Part shown: one piece after another, positions 26,253 to 35,821 of the stretch | How positions within the stretch are numbered: the first letter of the stretch is position 1 | Layout of the letters: each line of letters starts with the position of its first letter | Assembly (NCBI GenBank): GCA_947629005.1 | Contig: CANRCD010000006.1 | Span: forward strand, 38,408 to 102,407 | DNA length: 64,000 bases | Direction of reading: 5' to 3' | From: an uncultured Clostridia bacterium | Lineage (GTDB): Bacteria; Bacillota; Clostridia; UMGS1883 | Notes under the pieces: generated by a model | The model's input: only the letters and a program-made list of their open reading frames with translations | Told to the model about the DNA's origin: nothing | The model's database searches: none | Translations under genes and position numbers: made by a program

Positions 26253-28751
26253 ATGGCCTCAGATGAAAGAGTGTTCAACGCCGGCAATATAACCGACGTA
26301 GAGCTCGTCAGCGAGATGAAAAGCTCGTATATACAGTACGCCATGAGCGTTATCGTCAGCCGCGCCCTGCCCGACGTGCGCGACGGATTAAAGCCCGTTC
26401 ACAGAAGAATACTTTATACGATGTATCAGGCGGGATATACGCCGGATAAGCCATACAAAAAGTGCGCCGCCACTGTCGGCGACGTACTTGGTAAATATCA
26501 CCCCCACGGCGACGCTTCGGTTTACGACGCGATGGTGCGCATGGCGCAGGACTTTTCGCTGCGCTACCCGTTGGTGGACGGCCACGGAAACTTCGGCTCA
26601 GTGGACGGCGATCCGCCGGCGGCCTATAGGTATACAGAGTCGCGCATGAGCAAAATCTCGCTTGAGACGCTCAACGATATCGACAAGGAAACTGTCGATT
26701 TTATGCCCAACTATGACGGCAGCCTCAAGGAGCCCGAGGTGCTTCCCTCGCGGCTGCCGCAGCTGCTCGTAAACGGCAGCTCGGGCATAGCAGTCGGCAT
26801 GGCGACCAATATCCCTCCCCATAACCTGACGGAGGTAATCGACGGCATTGTGGCCTATATCGACAACCGCGACATATCCATCGACGAGCTGATGACCCAC
26901 ATAAAGGGCCCCGACTTTCCCACAGCCGGACTCATCATGGGAAAGAGCGGAATCCGCGCCGCCTACCATACCGGCAGGGGCAAGATACTTATGCGCTCCC
27001 GCGCCGAAATTGAGGGCGACGACGGCCAGCGACAGCGTATTATCGTCACTGAAATCCCATATCAGGTCAACAAGGCGCGTCTAATAGAAAAGATAGCTGA
27101 GCTCGTGCGCGAAAAGCGTATCGAGGGTATCAGCGGTCTGAGGGACGAATCCGACCGTAACGGTATGCGTATCGTGATTGAGATAAAGCGCGATGCCAAT
27201 GCCAATGTTGTGCTGAACAACCTCTACAAGAACACCCAGATGCAGGAGAGTTTCGGCGTAATTATGCTGGCTATTGTGGACGGTCAGCCCAAGGTGCTTA
27301 ACCTCAAGCAGGTTATTGAAAACTACGTGGTTTTCCAAGAGGACGTCATCAGAAGGCGCACCGCCTTTGACCTTGACAAGGCAAAGGCACGCGCTCACAT
27401 ATTGGAGGGCCTGCTCATCGCGCTCGACAATATTGACGCGGTGATAAGGACTATCCGCGAAAGCTACGACGACGCTAAGGAAAGGCTCATGGAAAGGTTC
27501 AGCCTGTCCGAGGAGCAGGCCAAGGCTATCCTTGACATGAGGCTGGCAAGGCTTCAGGGTCTTGAAAAGGAGAAGCTTGACGCCGAGTACAACGAGCTGC
27601 TGGCGAAGATAAAATATTATACCGACGTGCTCCAAAGCGAAAGTATGGTACTCGACATCATCAAGCAAGAACTTGGCGTTATGAAGGAAAAGTACGGCGA
27701 CGAGCGCCGCACCGAGATAACAAACGTGGTTGACGATATCGACATCGAAGACCTCATTGAGGAAGAGGAAAACGTCGTAACTCTCACCCACTTCGGATAT
27801 GTCAAGCGTATGCCCACCGCGGTATACCGCAGCCAGCGCCGCGGCGGCAGGGGCGTGACGGGCCTCCAGACGCGCGAGGAGGACTATGTGGAGACCATAT
27901 TCTCGTCCTCCACGCACGACAACCTTCTGTTTTTCACCAATCTGGGCCGTATGTATAAGCTCAAAGCCTATCAACTCCCCGAAGCGGGCCGGCAGGCGCG
28001 CGGCACGGCCATAGTCAATCTGCTGCCCATAGAAACGGGCGAAAAAATCACCGCCGTTATCCCGCTGCGCGATTTTGAGGAGGGCAAATACCTCCTGATG
28101 TGCACACGCGGCGGCGTTATCAAAAAAACAAGGCTTATGGAGTACAGCAGCGCGCGCAAAGGCGGGCTGATAGCCATAACCTTAGACGAGGGCGACGAAC
28201 TCATCCGTGTTGAACTGACCGACGGCAGAAACGAAGTGGTTGCCGCCACGCGCAACGGTATGGCGATTCGCTTCAGCGAGGAGGACGTTCGCTCCACGGG
28301 CCGCGCCTCGAGGGGAGTTAAAGCCATAACTCTGCGCGGTGACGATTACGTTGCCGGTATGTGTGTGCCTAAGAGCGGCGAAGAGCTGCTACTTATCAGC
28401 GAAAACGGCTATGGCAAGCGCACCGGCCTCGACGCTTATCGCGTTCAGGGACGAGGCGGCTTGGGCCTCAGAAGCTACAAAATTTCCGAGCAGACCGGCA
28501 GCGTGGTGGCTATTCACAGCGTTGACGACGACGACGATATTATGATGATCACCAGCGAGGGCGTGGTTATCCGCATTTCCGCAGCGGACATAAGCACCAT
28601 AGGCCGCAATACGCGCGGCGTGCGTTTAATGCGCCTCGGAGAGGGCGTGAAGGTGGTTTCCGCTGCCAAGACCGACCACGAAGAGACTCAGGAGGAAGAC
28701 GTTTCGGCAGGAGAGACTTCTGAGTCTGAGGCCTCTGCGACCGAAGAATAG
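26253..28751 (+). CDS. gyrA: DNA gyrase subunit A
   Basis: An 832-aa cutting subunit. The catalytic Tyr is Tyr127 (AAYRYTES). The quinolone-resistance region reads [11 protein letters not shown], placing Ala88 where E. coli has Ser83, while the acidic residue (Asp92) is kept. The GyrA box RRGGRG, needed for DNA wrapping, begins the C-terminal beta-pinwheel, and the protein ends in an acidic tail. It begins 17 nt after gyrB and ends the origin operon. Confidence 0.97.
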   Translation: MASDERVFNAGNITDVELVSEMKSSYIQYAMSVIVSRALPDVRDGLKPVHRRILYTMYQAGYTPDKPYKKCAATVGDVLGKYHPHGDASVYDAMVRMAQDFSLRYPLVDGHGNFGSVDGDPPAAYRYTESRMSKISLETLNDIDKETVDFMPNYDGSLKEPEVLPSRLPQLLVNGSSGIAVGMATNIPPHNLTEVIDGIVAYIDNRDISIDELMTHIKGPDFPTAGLIMGKSGIRAAYHTGRGKILMRSRAEIEGDDGQRQRIIVTEIPYQVNKARLIEKIAELVREKRIEGISGLRDESDRNGMRIVIEIKRDANANVVLNNLYKNTQMQESFGVIMLAIVDGQPKVLNLKQVIENYVVFQEDVIRRRTAFDLDKAKARAHILEGLLIALDNIDAVIRTIRESYDDAKERLMERFSLSEEQAKAILDMRLARLQGLEKEKLDAEYNELLAKIKYYTDVLQSESMVLDIIKQELGVMKEKYGDERRTEITNVVDDIDIEDLIEEEENVVTLTHFGYVKRMPTAVYRSQRRGGRGVTGLQTREEDYVETIFSSSTHDNLLFFTNLGRMYKLKAYQLPEAGRQARGTAIVNLLPIETGEKITAVIPLRDFEEGKYLLMCTRGGVIKKTRLMEYSSARKGGLIAITLDEGDELIRVELTDGRNEVVAATRNGMAIRFSEEDVRSTGRASRGVKAITLRGDDYVAGMCVPKSGEELLLISENGYGKRTGLDAYRVQGRGGLGLRSYKISEQTGSVVAIHSVDDDDDIMMITSEGVVIRISAADISTIGRNTRGVRLMRLGEGVKVVSAAKTDHEETQEEDVSAGETSESEASATEE

Positions 28752-28760
28752 AGATAATAA

Positions 28761-28792
28761 ATAAAACCCCCGCAAAGCGGGGGTTTTATTTT
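28761..28792 (+). terminator. gyrA terminator
   Basis: ATAAAACCCCCGC and GCGGGGGTTTTAT with an AAA loop, then TTT. The next 140 bp up to sigE hold nothing identifiable. Confidence 0.9.
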
Positions 28793-28936
28793 CAGACTTA
28801 ATCCGCCACTTTTTCGACTGAAAAGTAGGAAAAATTATAAAAAACCAGAAAAAATTTTATAGAGAAGGTTTTTTGACGGAAAACAGGAAATGGAAAATGG
28901 CACAGTCATAGTAAAAAATGGTTTTCCCGAGGCGCG

Positions 28937-29629
28937 TCACATATACTTTGCCATGTCCTTACGGAGGCGTGCGATGATTTTCTTTTCAAGGCGCGATATG
29001 TAGCTTTGGCTTATGCCGAGCAGGTCGGCCACCTCCTTCTGAGTCAGCTCCTTTTTGCCGCCAAGGCCGTAGCGCAGCTCAACTATCTGCTTTTCACGGC
29101 GGCTCAGCCTATCCATGGCCTGATGCAGGAGCTGGCAGTCCACCTCCTCTTCTATATGCTTATCCACGCTGTCGGCGTCGGACCCCAGCACGTCGCCAAG
29201 GAGCAGCTCGTTTCCGTCCCAGTCTACATTCAGAGGCTCGTCAAACGACACTGTTACGCGGCTGTTGCTGTTCTTGCGCAGATACATGAGTATTTCGTTT
29301 TCTATGCAGCGGCTGGCGTAGGTGGCGAGCTTAATTTTCTTGTTCGGGTCAAAAGTGTTTATGGCCTTTATCAGCCCTATCGCCCCAATCGAAATGAGGT
29401 CGTCCGGACAGACGCCGGTGTTGTCGAAGCGGCGGGCTATATAGACCACGAGCCGCAGGTTGCGCTCGATAAGGATATTACGGTACTTTACGTCGGATAT
29501 TTTGGCTATGCACTCGGCTTCCTCTTCGGGCGGGAGAGGCGGCGGCAGATAATCGCCCCCGCCGATATAGTTTACCTCGGCGGGGCGCTGAAGGAGATAT
29601 TGACGGAAAATAGATTTAAGGGCAAGCAT
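28937..29629 (-). CDS. sigE: Sporulation sigma factor SigE (pro-sigma-E)
   Basis: A 230-aa sigma-70-family factor for the mother-cell programme. After a short pro-peptide (residues 1 to about 20) comes YIGG..LPPPL, then region 2 ([48 protein letters not shown]) and region 4 ([14 protein letters not shown] and the [22 protein letters not shown]). The pro-peptide appears several residues shorter than that of Bacillus. AGGAGG precedes the ATG. It lies directly downstream of spoIIGA, which encodes its processing protease. Confidence 0.95.
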   Translation of the reverse strand: MLALKSIFRQYLLQRPAEVNYIGGGDYLPPPLPPEEEAECIAKISDVKYRNILIERNLRLVVYIARRFDNTGVCPDDLISIGAIGLIKAINTFDPNKKIKLATYASRCIENEILMYLRKNSNSRVTVSFDEPLNVDWDGNELLLGDVLGSDADSVDKHIEEEVDCQLLHQAMDRLSRREKQIVELRYGLGGKKELTQKEVADLLGISQSYISRLEKKIIARLRKDMAKYM

Positions 29630-29676
29630 GGCGGCCTCCTGATATGATAATGGCGGCGGATCGGGCCGCAGGTTGG

Positions 29677-30552
29677 TCAGTTGGGGTTATAAAGCGCGTC
29701 GTAGCTGCGGTCAGCCGAAAGGGCGCGGGGATATATGCCGATGACGCAGCGCTCCATGGGGCGCAGGGCTCCGCCGTCCATTACGGCGGCAAGGTCGGGG
29801 ACAAAGCCCACCATAAGGCCCTCCTCGCGGCCAACGGAACTGAAGGGGATAAGCCTTGCGCGGACGCCGAGAGCGGCCATTTCGCTGAGGCCGTCCTGTA
29901 GGTTTTCCGATGAGAGGCAAAGCCTCGCCTCGGGGTCGAATAAATCCCCAAGGGCGTCCAGCTCGGCCACAATGACCGGCGCGCGGCTTATGGGGTCCAC
30001 AAGTATGTTGCCGGTGTCGGCAAGAGCGGTGAGCTCGGCTCTGCGGCCTCCCAGCTCAACCACCACGCGGCGGCGGGCCCCGCGGCGGCGGCAAAGCCGC
30101 GCCGCGCAGGCAATTATGCGCAGTCCTCCGTAAAACGCTGCCGCGCCTGTGAACAGGGCGGTGGCCGGAATATCAAGATACATAACGCCGTTCGAATATA
30201 CGGCCCCAAGGGCCGCGCCCCAGCCCGTCATAAACACCAGCGCAAAGCTGAGCCCCCCAAAAATCAGCGACAGGCCGTAAAATATGCCCAGCAGTCGGAA
30301 AAACTCGCCAAGGCCGTATATGGGGAAGGCGGCGCAGATTATCATCATCGAGGCGATTAGCTTAAATATCAGACCGCTCAGTACGCCAAGATTCGGGAAA
30401 AATACAGCCACGGCGTAGGCCGCGCCGAACGCCGCCCCAAGCAGAGAGCGCCACAGAGGAGGGCGGTTTTTGCCCAGCAGGGCCGCGGCCCGCAGGAGTA
30501 TGAAGTTGACCGTCAGATTCACGGCGAAAAGAATGTCTATGTAAACGATCAC
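29677..30552 (-). CDS. spoIIGA: SpoIIGA, pro-sigma-E processing aspartic protease
   Basis: A 291-aa membrane protease. The first half has about five transmembrane helices starting at the N-terminus ([19 protein letters not shown]). The C-terminal domain carries the catalytic Asp in LADTGN, the retropepsin-like motif of SpoIIGA. It cleaves pro-SigE at the forespore septum. GTG start at 30552 with GGGGTGAG. It forms an operon with sigE; the sigG gene that follows in Bacillus is not here. Confidence 0.93.
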   Translation of the reverse strand: MIVYIDILFAVNLTVNFILLRAAALLGKNRPPLWRSLLGAAFGAAYAVAVFFPNLGVLSGLIFKLIASMMIICAAFPIYGLGEFFRLLGIFYGLSLIFGGLSFALVFMTGWGAALGAVYSNGVMYLDIPATALFTGAAAFYGGLRIIACAARLCRRRGARRRVVVELGGRRAELTALADTGNILVDPISRAPVIVAELDALGDLFDPEARLCLSSENLQDGLSEMAALGVRARLIPFSSVGREEGLMVGFVPDLAAVMDGGALRPMERCVIGIYPRALSADRSYDALYNPN

Positions 30553-30682
30553 CGCGGCTCACCCCGCATTCATTAATCCGCCTTGGCGCCGATACGGTTA
30601 TTTTACCGCCGTACTCGGAAAAAAGCTGTCGCAATAAAGGCGTGGACAGGGAAAAATTATCTACAAATTTTTGCAAAAAATC

Positions 30683-30711
30683 TTGACAAAGTCAGTGTTT
30701 GGATATAAAAT
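30683..30711 (+). promoter_or_regulatory. Promoter of the glycyl-radical enzyme operon
   Basis: TTGACA (30683-30688), 17 nt, TAAAAT (30706-30711), about 45 nt before the activase start. Confidence 0.75.
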
Positions 30712-30754
30712 TATACTGTTATATCAGTTTGCTTGCCTCAGAGGGGGCTGAAAT

Positions 30755-31651
30755 ATGCAAAACGCGCTTATTTTTAACATACAGCGGTTTTCCACCCATG
30801 ACGGGCCGGGTATCCGCACAACGGTGTTCTTCAAAGGCTGCCCGCTGCGCTGCCGTTGGTGCCATAATCCCGAAAGCCAGAGCTTCACTCCGGAAATTAT
30901 GCACAATCCCGAACGCTGCGTACTTTGCGGACGCTGCGCTTCGGTCTGTCCCGAGGGGGCGGTTTCGGTGGCGGGCGGCAAAATAGACACCGACCGCGAA
31001 AGGTGCGCGGCCTGCGGGCTTTGCGCCGAGGAGTGCCCAGCCTGTGCGCGGGAGCTCGCAGGCCAAAGCCGTACAACGGACGAAATATTGGACATAATCC
31101 GCCGCGACAGGACGTTTTACGGGGAAAGCGGAGGCGGGGCCACGTTCTCGGGCGGGGAATGCCTTTCGCAGGCGGGGCCGCTCGGGGAACTGCTCCAAGG
31201 CTGCCGTAGCATGGGCGTCAGCGCCGCCGTGGATACCTGCGGGTTCGCTCCGTGGGAGAAGATAGCGGCCATTGCCCCGCTGGTGGGGCTGTGGCTTTAC
31301 GACATAAAATGCGTGGACGGCGAAAAGCATAAGGCCCTGACCGGCGTGGGAAACGAATTGATTCTCGCGAACCTGCATAGGCTTAAGGAGAGGGGCGCGC
31401 GCGTATGGCTGCGCCTGCCGCTGATAGGCGGGCTCAACGATACCGCTTCCGACATCGCCGACGCGCTTGCGCTCGCCGGCGAGATAAAGCCTGAAAAGGT
31501 GAGCCTGCTGCCCTACCATTCGACCGGCAGCTTTAAGTACGGCCGTCTTGGCCGCGATGCGGAAGAATTTGCCACTCCAACGAAGGAGAGGCTTGACGAA
31601 ATAAAAGGCATATTTGAGGGCGCCGGCCTTAAAACGGCCATAGGCGCTTAG
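30755..31651 (+). CDS. Glycyl-radical enzyme activase (HypD-activating type)
   Basis: A 298-aa radical SAM enzyme. The motif CPLRCRWC is the SAM-cluster CX3CX2C, and STHDGPGIRTTVFFKGC is the activase signature. Two CX2CX2CX3C ferredoxin-type clusters follow (CVLCGRCASVC and CAACGLCAEEC), as in activases other than PFL-AE. It would install the glycyl radical on the enzyme encoded 15 nt downstream. A GAGGGGG site precedes the ATG. Confidence 0.9.
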   Translation: MQNALIFNIQRFSTHDGPGIRTTVFFKGCPLRCRWCHNPESQSFTPEIMHNPERCVLCGRCASVCPEGAVSVAGGKIDTDRERCAACGLCAEECPACARELAGQSRTTDEILDIIRRDRTFYGESGGGATFSGGECLSQAGPLGELLQGCRSMGVSAAVDTCGFAPWEKIAAIAPLVGLWLYDIKCVDGEKHKALTGVGNELILANLHRLKERGARVWLRLPLIGGLNDTASDIADALALAGEIKPEKVSLLPYHSTGSFKYGRLGRDAEEFATPTKERLDEIKGIFEGAGLKTAIGA

Positions 31652-31666
31652 GAAAGGATGTCAGAA

Positions 31667-34036
31667 ATGAGAGGCTATACCGAAAGAACAAAAAAACTCA
31701 GGGAGCAGAGCGTCAGCGCTCAGCCGCGTATCTCGGCGGAGCGCGCATACTGGTTCACTCAGGCGTATAAAAAGTACGAGGGCAGCGTGGACATTCCCGT
31801 CCTGCGCGCTCTCGCCTTCAAGACATATATGGAGAACCGTGAGCTCTGCATAAACGACGGCGAGCTGATCGTCGGCGAAAAGGGCGTCGGGCCGCAGTGC
31901 TCGCCTACCTTCCCCGAGCTGTGCTGCCACACGATGGAGGACCTTTCCGTCATGAACGACCGCGAGCTCATTAGCTTTAAGGTCGATGACGAGACCCGCC
32001 GCATCCACGAGCGGGAAATTATGCCGTACTGGAGCCGCCGCAGCATACGCGAGAAGATAATGGCCTCCGTCAGCGAGCAGTGGAAGGACTGCTACGCGGC
32101 CGGTATGTTCACAGAGTTTATGGAGCAGCGCGGCCCCGGCCACACGGGCGGCGGCGGCGGCTTCTATAAAAACGGTTTTTCCGATTATAAGAAAAAAATA
32201 GAGGCGAAGCTCGCCTCTCTCGATTTCGCCCACGACCTTAACGCCTACGACAAAAAGGCCGAACTAACGGCCATGAGCATAGCCTGCGACGCAATCATAG
32301 CATACGGCCGCCGCTACAGCTCCTACGCCCGCGAGCTTGCCGAAAAGGAGACCGACCCACAGAAGAAGGCCGACCTTATGCTCATCAGCGAAAACTGCGC
32401 CGTTGTGCCGGAATTTGCGCCCCGCACCTTCCATCAGGCGCTACAGATGTACTGGTTCGTACATATCGGCGTGACAAGCGAGGTAAACCCTTGGGACGCC
32501 TTCACTCCCGGCAGGCTCGACCAGCACACCTACCCCTTCTATAAGGCCGACGTGGAAAAGGGTATAATGAATTACGACAAGGCCCGCGAGCTAATGGAAT
32601 GCTTGTGGATAAAGTTCAACAACCAGCCTGCCCCTCCGAAGGTGGGCATAACCCTTAAGGAGAGCGGCACCTATACCGATTTTGCCAACATCAACACCGG
32701 CGGTATAACCGAGGACGGCAAGGACGGCGTAAACGACGTCAGCTACATCATTCTCGACACTATGGACGAGATGAAGCTGCTTCAGCCCTCCAGCAACGTG
32801 CAGATATCCCGTAAGACGCCGCGCGACTTTCTGCTGCGCGCCTGCGAGATAAGCCGCAAGGGCTGGGGCCAGCCCGCATTTTATAACACCGAGGCCATAA
32901 TCCAAGAGCTGCTGAACGCCGGAAAATCCATTGAGGACGCCCGCTGCGGCAGCGCGACCGGCTGCGTTGAGACCGGCTGCCTCGGCAAGGAAAGCTACGT
33001 GCTGACAGGTTATTTCAATATCCCCAAGGTGCTTGAGATAACCCTCAATAACGGCGTGGATAAGTACACCGGCAAAAAAATCGGCCTCGAGACCGGCTCC
33101 GCCGCCGACTACAAGAGCTACGAGGAGCTCTGGAACGCCTTTGTCCGCCAGATGAACCACTTCATCGACATCAAGATAGAGGGCAACAACATCATCGAGA
33201 AAATTTACGCCGAATATATGCCCGTGCCGTTTTTGAGCGTCATCATGGATGACTGCATAGAGCGCGCCCGCGACTACAACTGCGGCGGCGCGCGTTACAA
33301 TACGAACTACATCCAGGGCGTGGGTATCGGCACCATAACCGACAGCCTGAGCGCAATTAAGTACAATGTTTTTGACAAGGAATACTTCACTCTCGAGCAC
33401 CTCAAGGCCGCCATGGACGCCAACTTTGAGGGCTATTCCGACGTTTACGGCAAGGTCGCGAACCACAGCCCCAAGTACGGCAACGACGACGACTACGCTG
33501 ACGACATCATGAAGGACGTGTTCGCCGCTTACTATTCAGCCGTTACCGGACGGCCCACCGTCAAGGGCGGCGAATACCGCATAGATATGCTGCCCACCAC
33601 CTGCCACGTCTATTTCGGCGAGGTGTGCGGCGCGCTGCCTAACGGCCGCCTCGCGGGCAAGCCCGTGTCCGAGGGCATTTCGCCCGAGAAGGGGGCCGAC
33701 GTCAACGGGCCTACGGCGGTCATCAATTCCTGCGCAAAGATGGATCACTTAAGGACCGGCGGCACGCTTCTTAACCAGAAATTTACCCCAAAGGTCGTCG
33801 AGGGCAGCGAGGGCCTCGAGAACATGGCCGCGCTGATACGCTCCTATTTCGCCATGGACGGCCATCATATCCAGTTCAATGTAATTGACCGAGCCACTCT
33901 GCTCGACGCACAGGCCCACCCCGAGGAATATAAGGACCTTATCGTCCGCGTGGCCGGCTACAGCGACCATTTCCGAAATCTCAGCAAAGCCCTTCAGGAC
34001 GAGATAATAAACCGCACAGAGCAGTCGTTTGGCTAA
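31667..34036 (+). CDS. hypD: Glycyl-radical enzyme, probable trans-4-hydroxy-L-proline dehydratase (HypD)
   Basis: A 789-aa glycyl-radical enzyme. The radical motif VAGYSDHF puts the glycine at residue 764, and the thiyl Cys is Cys433 in GCVETGC with Glu435 beside it. His159, Asp277 and this Cys/Glu pair fall at the positions known for Clostridioides HypD (His160, Asp278, Cys434, Glu436), shifted by one. The start at 31667 is chosen for RBS spacing (AAAGG nine nt upstream) and gives the family's N-terminus RGxTERTKKLRE. The product would be pyrroline-5-carboxylate. A run GHTGGGGGFY near the substrate His differs from the Clostridioides sequence. No proC gene is adjacent. Confidence 0.85.
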   Translation: MRGYTERTKKLREQSVSAQPRISAERAYWFTQAYKKYEGSVDIPVLRALAFKTYMENRELCINDGELIVGEKGVGPQCSPTFPELCCHTMEDLSVMNDRELISFKVDDETRRIHEREIMPYWSRRSIREKIMASVSEQWKDCYAAGMFTEFMEQRGPGHTGGGGGFYKNGFSDYKKKIEAKLASLDFAHDLNAYDKKAELTAMSIACDAIIAYGRRYSSYARELAEKETDPQKKADLMLISENCAVVPEFAPRTFHQALQMYWFVHIGVTSEVNPWDAFTPGRLDQHTYPFYKADVEKGIMNYDKARELMECLWIKFNNQPAPPKVGITLKESGTYTDFANINTGGITEDGKDGVNDVSYIILDTMDEMKLLQPSSNVQISRKTPRDFLLRACEISRKGWGQPAFYNTEAIIQELLNAGKSIEDARCGSATGCVETGCLGKESYVLTGYFNIPKVLEITLNNGVDKYTGKKIGLETGSAADYKSYEELWNAFVRQMNHFIDIKIEGNNIIEKIYAEYMPVPFLSVIMDDCIERARDYNCGGARYNTNYIQGVGIGTITDSLSAIKYNVFDKEYFTLEHLKAAMDANFEGYSDVYGKVANHSPKYGNDDDYADDIMKDVFAAYYSAVTGRPTVKGGEYRIDMLPTTCHVYFGEVCGALPNGRLAGKPVSEGISPEKGADVNGPTAVINSCAKMDHLRTGGTLLNQKFTPKVVEGSEGLENMAALIRSYFAMDGHHIQFNVIDRATLLDAQAHPEEYKDLIVRVAGYSDHFRNLSKALQDEIINRTEQSFG

Positions 34037-34111
34037 TATATTTTCGGCAAAGCATACAAAAGATTTGTCATATTTTTGTGAAAAGATTACATGACAAAAT
34101 TGTAACAGCCC

Positions 34112-34140
34112 TTGACAAGGGGCGGAAAATGTTGTAGGAT
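34112..34140 (+). promoter_or_regulatory. Promoter of the 83-aa small protein gene
   Basis: TTGACA (34112-34117), 17 nt, TAGGAT (34135-34140); AAGGAGG follows before the ATG at 34184. Confidence 0.7.
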
Positions 34141-34183
34141 AAAATTAGGCTGATGCCAAAAGAAAAGCAAGGAGGTTTTCACT

Positions 34184-34435
34184 ATGGCAAAATTCAAGAT
34201 CCACGATCTGGACATTAAGGCTTTTGTTGAGGAGCTGAACAACTGCAAGGGCGAGGTCATTATGACGACCCCCGAGGGCGATTCCATCAATCTTCAATCC
34301 GCGTTCTGCCGCGTTATCGGCGTTATGAAGATACTTGAGGGCGGCAAGCTCAGCGAGGCCACTCTTGAGTGCAAGGACCCCGAGGACGAGAGCCGCCTGT
34401 TCAGACTCAATCTCTACGGCAAGGCCGAGGATTGA
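34184..34435 (+). CDS. Small conserved acidic protein of unknown function
   Basis: An 83-aa soluble protein with strong AAGGAGG translation signals and its own promoter and terminator, so it is a real gene. It begins MAKFKIHDLDIKAFVEELNN and has no signal peptide, membrane helix or metal motif. The predicted structure is mixed alpha/beta with an acidic C-terminus (ECKDPEDESRLFRLNLYG). It resembles a short clostridial protein family without known function. Nothing nearby suggests a role. Confidence 0.8.
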   Translation: MAKFKIHDLDIKAFVEELNNCKGEVIMTTPEGDSINLQSAFCRVIGVMKILEGGKLSEATLECKDPEDESRLFRLNLYGKAED

Positions 34436-34475
34436 GTCCGGCCCGTACATAATCGCGTATATTCGTAAAATGAAG

Positions 34476-34497
34476 AGGCCCCCGAGGGGGCCTTTTT
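34476..34497 (+). terminator. Terminator of the 83-aa protein gene
   Basis: AGGCCCC/GGGGCCT stem with a 4-nt loop followed by TTTTT. Confidence 0.85.
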
Positions 34498-34553
34498 CGT
34501 TGCGCGGGCCGGCGCGGATTTTGTCATGGGTTTCCCCTGTACTTGTAAAAAAC

Positions 34554-34586
34554 TTGACAAAAAAAAGTATATTATGGTAATATACT
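34554..34586 (+). promoter_or_regulatory. Promoter with palindromic operator-like sequence
   Basis: TTGACA (34554-34559), 18 nt, TAATAT (34578-34583). A perfect inverted repeat, AGTATATTA (34566-34574) and TAATATACT (34578-34586) spaced by TGG, covers the -10 element and half of the spacer, where a repressor would block polymerase. A 10-codon reading frame with a GGGAG site (34608-34640) follows in the long leader. Confidence 0.6.
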
Positions 34587-34732
34587 GATGTAGGGAGAAA
34601 TATCACTATGCATTTTAGTGAAAGATCGGTGACCGCTTAAAAAATAATGAGACAAAATAGAAAATTAGAAATGGGGAAATAAACATAAGCGCACAAATCG
34701 AAATCCCTGCGAAAATGAAATGAAAGGGATGT

Positions 34733-35698
34733 ATGGAAATGAAAAGAACCATTCCCGCTATACTCACTGTTCTATGCATATTGCTTTCGGGAAGCGTTTT
34801 CGCGGCGGATAATCCCGCTTATCTCTACTACTACGAAAAAACAGATTTGGAGAACGTCAAAGAACCAATCGACCCATGGCCGCCCGCAAAAACTGCTATA
34901 ATTCCAATCGGTGTGTCCCGCTGTTCATTTTCCTTTGAAAACAAGGACGTCCAATATTCGGACTATCATATTCAAACCGCGGGAAATGACTGCGACATGG
35001 TCGTGTACTACAGGGCGCTGCCAAAGAAGGAGGGCGCGGCAAAGGAGTATGATTTGAAAATCACTCTGGTAAAGCTGAAAGACGAAGAGGAGTTGTACAC
35101 CAAAAAAATCTCCCTCACCACCGCGTGGCAAAAGATATACATCGACCGCAAATATTCCCCCACGAGCTGGTGCTATCTGAAGCTGACGGAACCGAGCGTT
35201 GACGGAAAAGAGGCCGCCGGTGAAATCATGGTGGCGGGAACGAGAGGCCCAAGGACGGAAATCACCCTCAGCAGAGGCGAGTTTGCGATGCTGCTTGCGG
35301 AGCTGCTGGAGCTCGACACGGACGACGCGGACGGCGCGGAGGAATTTGGCGACGTTGGGGAGCATAACTACCCCTACGGCGCGGTTATGCGGCTTAGAGA
35401 GCTTGGCATAGTCAAGGGCGTGGGGAACAATACGTTCGACTATCAGTCAAAAATCACCTACGCGCAGGCGTTCTGCATGGCGGCGAGGCTGTTCGCCGCA
35501 GAGGGGGAGATCGAGGACGCGTCGCCCGACAGACCTTATCCCATCGGAGGTACGGTGATATGCTCTGAGCTCGGCCTGTCGAAGGGAATCTCCGTCAATT
35601 TAGACGACGAGGTGACGCAGGCGGGCTGCAAGCTTTTATTTGACAATATCCGCGAGATATATGACGACATAAAGATTTTTGGCTCGGCACAGGAGTGA
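34733..35698 (+). CDS. Secreted SLH-like domain protein
   Basis: A 321-aa exported protein. The signal peptide is RTIPAILTVLCILLSGSVFA|AD. Residues about 30-175 form a beta-rich module resembling a carbohydrate-binding fold (VVYYRALPK, WQKIYIDRKYSPTSW). Residues about 180-310 contain SLH-like repeats (LSRGEFAMLLAELLELD, YPYGAVMRLRELGIVKGVG, ITYAQAFCMAARLF), which normally anchor proteins to wall polysaccharide. A second ATG six nt later (34739) is an equally good start. Its regulated promoter is noted separately. Function unknown. Confidence 0.75.
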   Translation: MEMKRTIPAILTVLCILLSGSVFAADNPAYLYYYEKTDLENVKEPIDPWPPAKTAIIPIGVSRCSFSFENKDVQYSDYHIQTAGNDCDMVVYYRALPKKEGAAKEYDLKITLVKLKDEEELYTKKISLTTAWQKIYIDRKYSPTSWCYLKLTEPSVDGKEAAGEIMVAGTRGPRTEITLSRGEFAMLLAELLELDTDDADGAEEFGDVGEHNYPYGAVMRLRELGIVKGVGNNTFDYQSKITYAQAFCMAARLFAAEGEIEDASPDRPYPIGGTVICSELGLSKGISVNLDDEVTQAGCKLLFDNIREIYDDIKIFGSAQE

Positions 35699-35736
35699 CG
35701 TAAAAAAGATCTCCTTGGGCAAGATATGCATAAAAC

Positions 35737-35766
35737 AAAAAAGCAGACGATGACGCCTGCTTTTTT
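35737..35766. terminator. Bidirectional terminator
   Basis: AAAAAAGCAG and CTGCTTTTTT with a 10-nt loop, placed between convergent genes so that it can serve both. Confidence 0.85.
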
Positions 35767-35821
35767 GAGTATAAAAGTGCGCTCTTTAGAATTTAACTGG
35801 GCAGTAAACTAAAATTTGCGG

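Noticed and set aside
32604..32612. Perfect reverse DnaA box (TGTGGATAA)
   Set aside because: Single occurrence inside hypD coding sequence for a conserved LWIKFN stretch, far from the origin; chance match.
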